A stretch of 5,854 nt of DNA from Chloroflexi bacterium RBG_16_64_43 (GTDB taxonomy: Bacteria; Chloroflexota; Anaerolineae; Anaerolineales; RBG-16-64-43). How positions within the stretch are numbered: position 1 is the stretch's first letter; each line of letters begins with the position of its first letter. The notes beneath the pieces were generated by a model, which saw only the letters and a list, made by a program, of their open reading frames with translations, was not told the DNA's origin and searched no databases. Shown piece by piece: positions 4,794 through 5,854 of this stretch. A program made the position numbers and the translations under genes. The DNA lies in NCBI GenBank assembly GCA_001796965.1, contig MGOA01000005.1, positions 2,729-8,582 on the forward strand. The letters are read 5' to 3'.

Positions 4794-5854
4794 CACCAAC
4801 GGCAGCCATAACATCCGCCGCAACGAGCGCGCGCGCCTGCTCGAGCACGAATTCGAGCACCTCGGGAGGCGCCATCGCATGTACCATGCGCCGCAGTTCG
4901 ATTTGCGAGGTGGGAGCCGGGCCGCCGAAGGCCATCGTGACCCGGTCCACCGCGCTCTTCAGCAATTCCCCCGTGCGCAAGCGCACGATGGCGGCATCCG
5001 ATTTCACCGGCTGGGCTTGGTCGGCACACCAGGCAGCGTGCAACACCAACCAGCGTGCAGCCTCCTGTTCAGAGCGCAGATCCCCCAGCATGCCGCGCAG
5101 CGCCGGGCGAACAGCAAGCGGCGCACCCATCGATATCCAATCGCGCGCATGCTCCGCACCCATTTCGAGCAAGCGCTCGACCATGCCGAGGTATCGGGCC
5201 CCGCCCAGAATCCAGCTGCGGGGCGCATGCTCGCTGCCGAGCTTGAGCGCGCCGCCCACCTCCCCCAAGATTCGCTCACGACCTACCGCATGATCCTTCA
5301 ACTCGAAGGACAAGCGGCCCTTCACCTGGCCGTTCACGGTGACCTGGGCCGCATCGATGAGAAACGCAGTCAGCCCCTGCGGGGCGCGCGCCAGAGTGAG
5401 CAGCACATCCTGCGGGCCGGGCCGCCGGCTGACGAGCTTAATCCCGCTCAAGCGGAATCCATCGTCAGTGGGCGCAGCGAACATGGACCACGACTCGGGT
5501 GAAACGCCCGACGTCTCGCGGGCCGCCACCTGGATGTGCATTTTGCCCGCCAGAGCGGGTTCGAGGAAGCGGGTCACCTGTTCGCCAATGCAGGCGAACA
5601 GCGCCGGCGGCACCGTCCCGATTTCGACGGGGACGAAGGTGGTGCCCAATTCCATTTCCACCAAGCAAGCCGAAACCAGGTCGAGCCCGCCGCCGCCGTA
5701 GCGCTCAGGTACCAGCAGCCCCCACAGCCCCATCTGCTCCACTGCAAAGCGCAGCCGGACGACTTCCTGCGGATCGAGTACGCCGCGGGTGAAGTAGCCC
5801 ATCTCCAGAGGGCGTGCTTCCTTCTGGACGAAGCGCCGCACCATGTCGCGGAGC
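4786..5854 (-). CDS. Acyl-CoA dehydrogenase-family protein, 5' end outside the window
   Basis: About 355 residues are visible; the frame is open to the right edge, reading LRDMVRRFVQKEARPLE, a typical position some residues inside an acyl-CoA dehydrogenase, so the Met at 5844 is internal and the true start lies beyond. Numbering from that Met, LLVPERYGGGGLDL (43-56) is the N-terminal helical domain signature; 100-175 is the beta domain; 205-345 the C-terminal helical domain, with LGGARYLGMVERLLEMGAEHA (213-233) and FGGPAP (306-311). The family oxidises the alpha-beta bond of acyl-CoA thioesters using FAD, or reduces enoyl-CoA. Several hallmarks are degraded: the usual TEP-x-AGSD segment reads ARETSGVSPES (108-118), and the position of the usual catalytic Glu (YEGT-x-E/V) appears to be Met324 in HAMAPPEV. 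It may be a non-catalytic subunit of a heteromeric enzyme or have another chemistry. It is the first gene of the visible operon. Confidence 0.88.
   Translation of the reverse strand, partial: LRDMVRRFVQKEARPLEMGYFTRGVLDPQEVVRLRFAVEQMGLWGLLVPERYGGGGLDLVSACLVEMELGTTFVPVEIGTVPPALFACIGEQVTRFLEPALAGKMHIQVAARETSGVSPESWSMFAAPTDDGFRLSGIKLVSRRPGPQDVLLTLARAPQGLTAFLIDAAQVTVNGQVKGRLSFELKDHAVGRERILGEVGGALKLGSEHAPRSWILGGARYLGMVERLLEMGAEHARDWISMGAPLAVRPALRGMLGDLRSEQEAARWLVLHAAWCADQAQPVKSDAAIVRLRTGELLKSAVDRVTMAFGGPAPTSQIELRRMVHAMAPPEVLEFVLEQARALVAADVMAAVGGR

Noticed and set aside
4285..5502. Long plus-strand open frame of 405 codons opposite the FrhB-like and acyl-CoA dehydrogenase genes
   Set aside because: The conserved cysteine motifs and acyl-CoA dehydrogenase signatures lie in the minus-strand frames; the plus-strand product is rich in Arg, His and Gln with no recognisable motif. 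It is an antisense shadow typical of high GC.
1..5854. Searched for tRNA, rRNA, CRISPR arrays, insertion sequences and long repeats
   Set aside because: None seen; the window is almost entirely coding on the minus strand, and no stretch over 300 bases lacks a gene.

Overview
All six protein genes in this 5.85-kb, high-GC window are read from the minus strand, so transcription runs from the right edge to the left edge. The genes are tightly packed, with GTGA or ATGA overlaps, a 3-base gap, and good Shine-Dalgarno sites wherever a start is not simply coupled. The content is an acyl-CoA dehydrogenase-family protein, an FrhB/FdhB-like iron-sulfur protein, a fumarate-reductase-type flavoprotein, a HEAT-repeat protein, a corrinoid protein and an MttB-family methyltransferase. 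It fits a bacterium with anaerobic or facultative one-carbon and acyl-CoA metabolism. Lineages such as Chloroflexota, Desulfobacterota or Methylomirabilota/Rokubacteria commonly carry such genes. That placement is an inference from content and base composition; nothing here fixes the taxon.

In transcription order, the right part (5854 to 1010) is one probable operon. The acyl-CoA dehydrogenase-family gene enters from outside the window. Three bases later comes a 351-residue FrhB/FdhB-like protein with a C-terminal two-cluster ferredoxin domain. An 84-base spacer follows, bridged by two mini reading frames chained by ATGA junctions. Next come a 547-residue soluble FAD protein of the succinate dehydrogenase/fumarate reductase flavoprotein family and, by a 4-base GTGA overlap, a HEAT-repeat protein.

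A 130-base gap (1009 to 880) with a candidate extended -10 promoter separates the left part. This is a classic methyl-transfer pair: a B12-binding corrinoid protein overlapping by ATGA the start of an MttB-family methyltransferase, of which only the first 78 residues are visible.

Working model (inference): the right-hand genes form a redox module in which electrons pass between an acyl-CoA or ene-type substrate, the Fe-S protein and the fumarate-reductase-like flavoprotein, with the HEAT protein as scaffold or maturation factor. The left-hand pair demethylates a methylated amine or related compound onto cobalamin. Points worth attention are the apparent loss of the usual catalytic glutamate in the acyl-CoA dehydrogenase-family protein, the unusual architecture of the flavoprotein (long N-terminal extension, no C-terminal helical domain, no FAD-linking histidine, yet an intact fumarate-type active site), and the ATGA chain between two of the genes.
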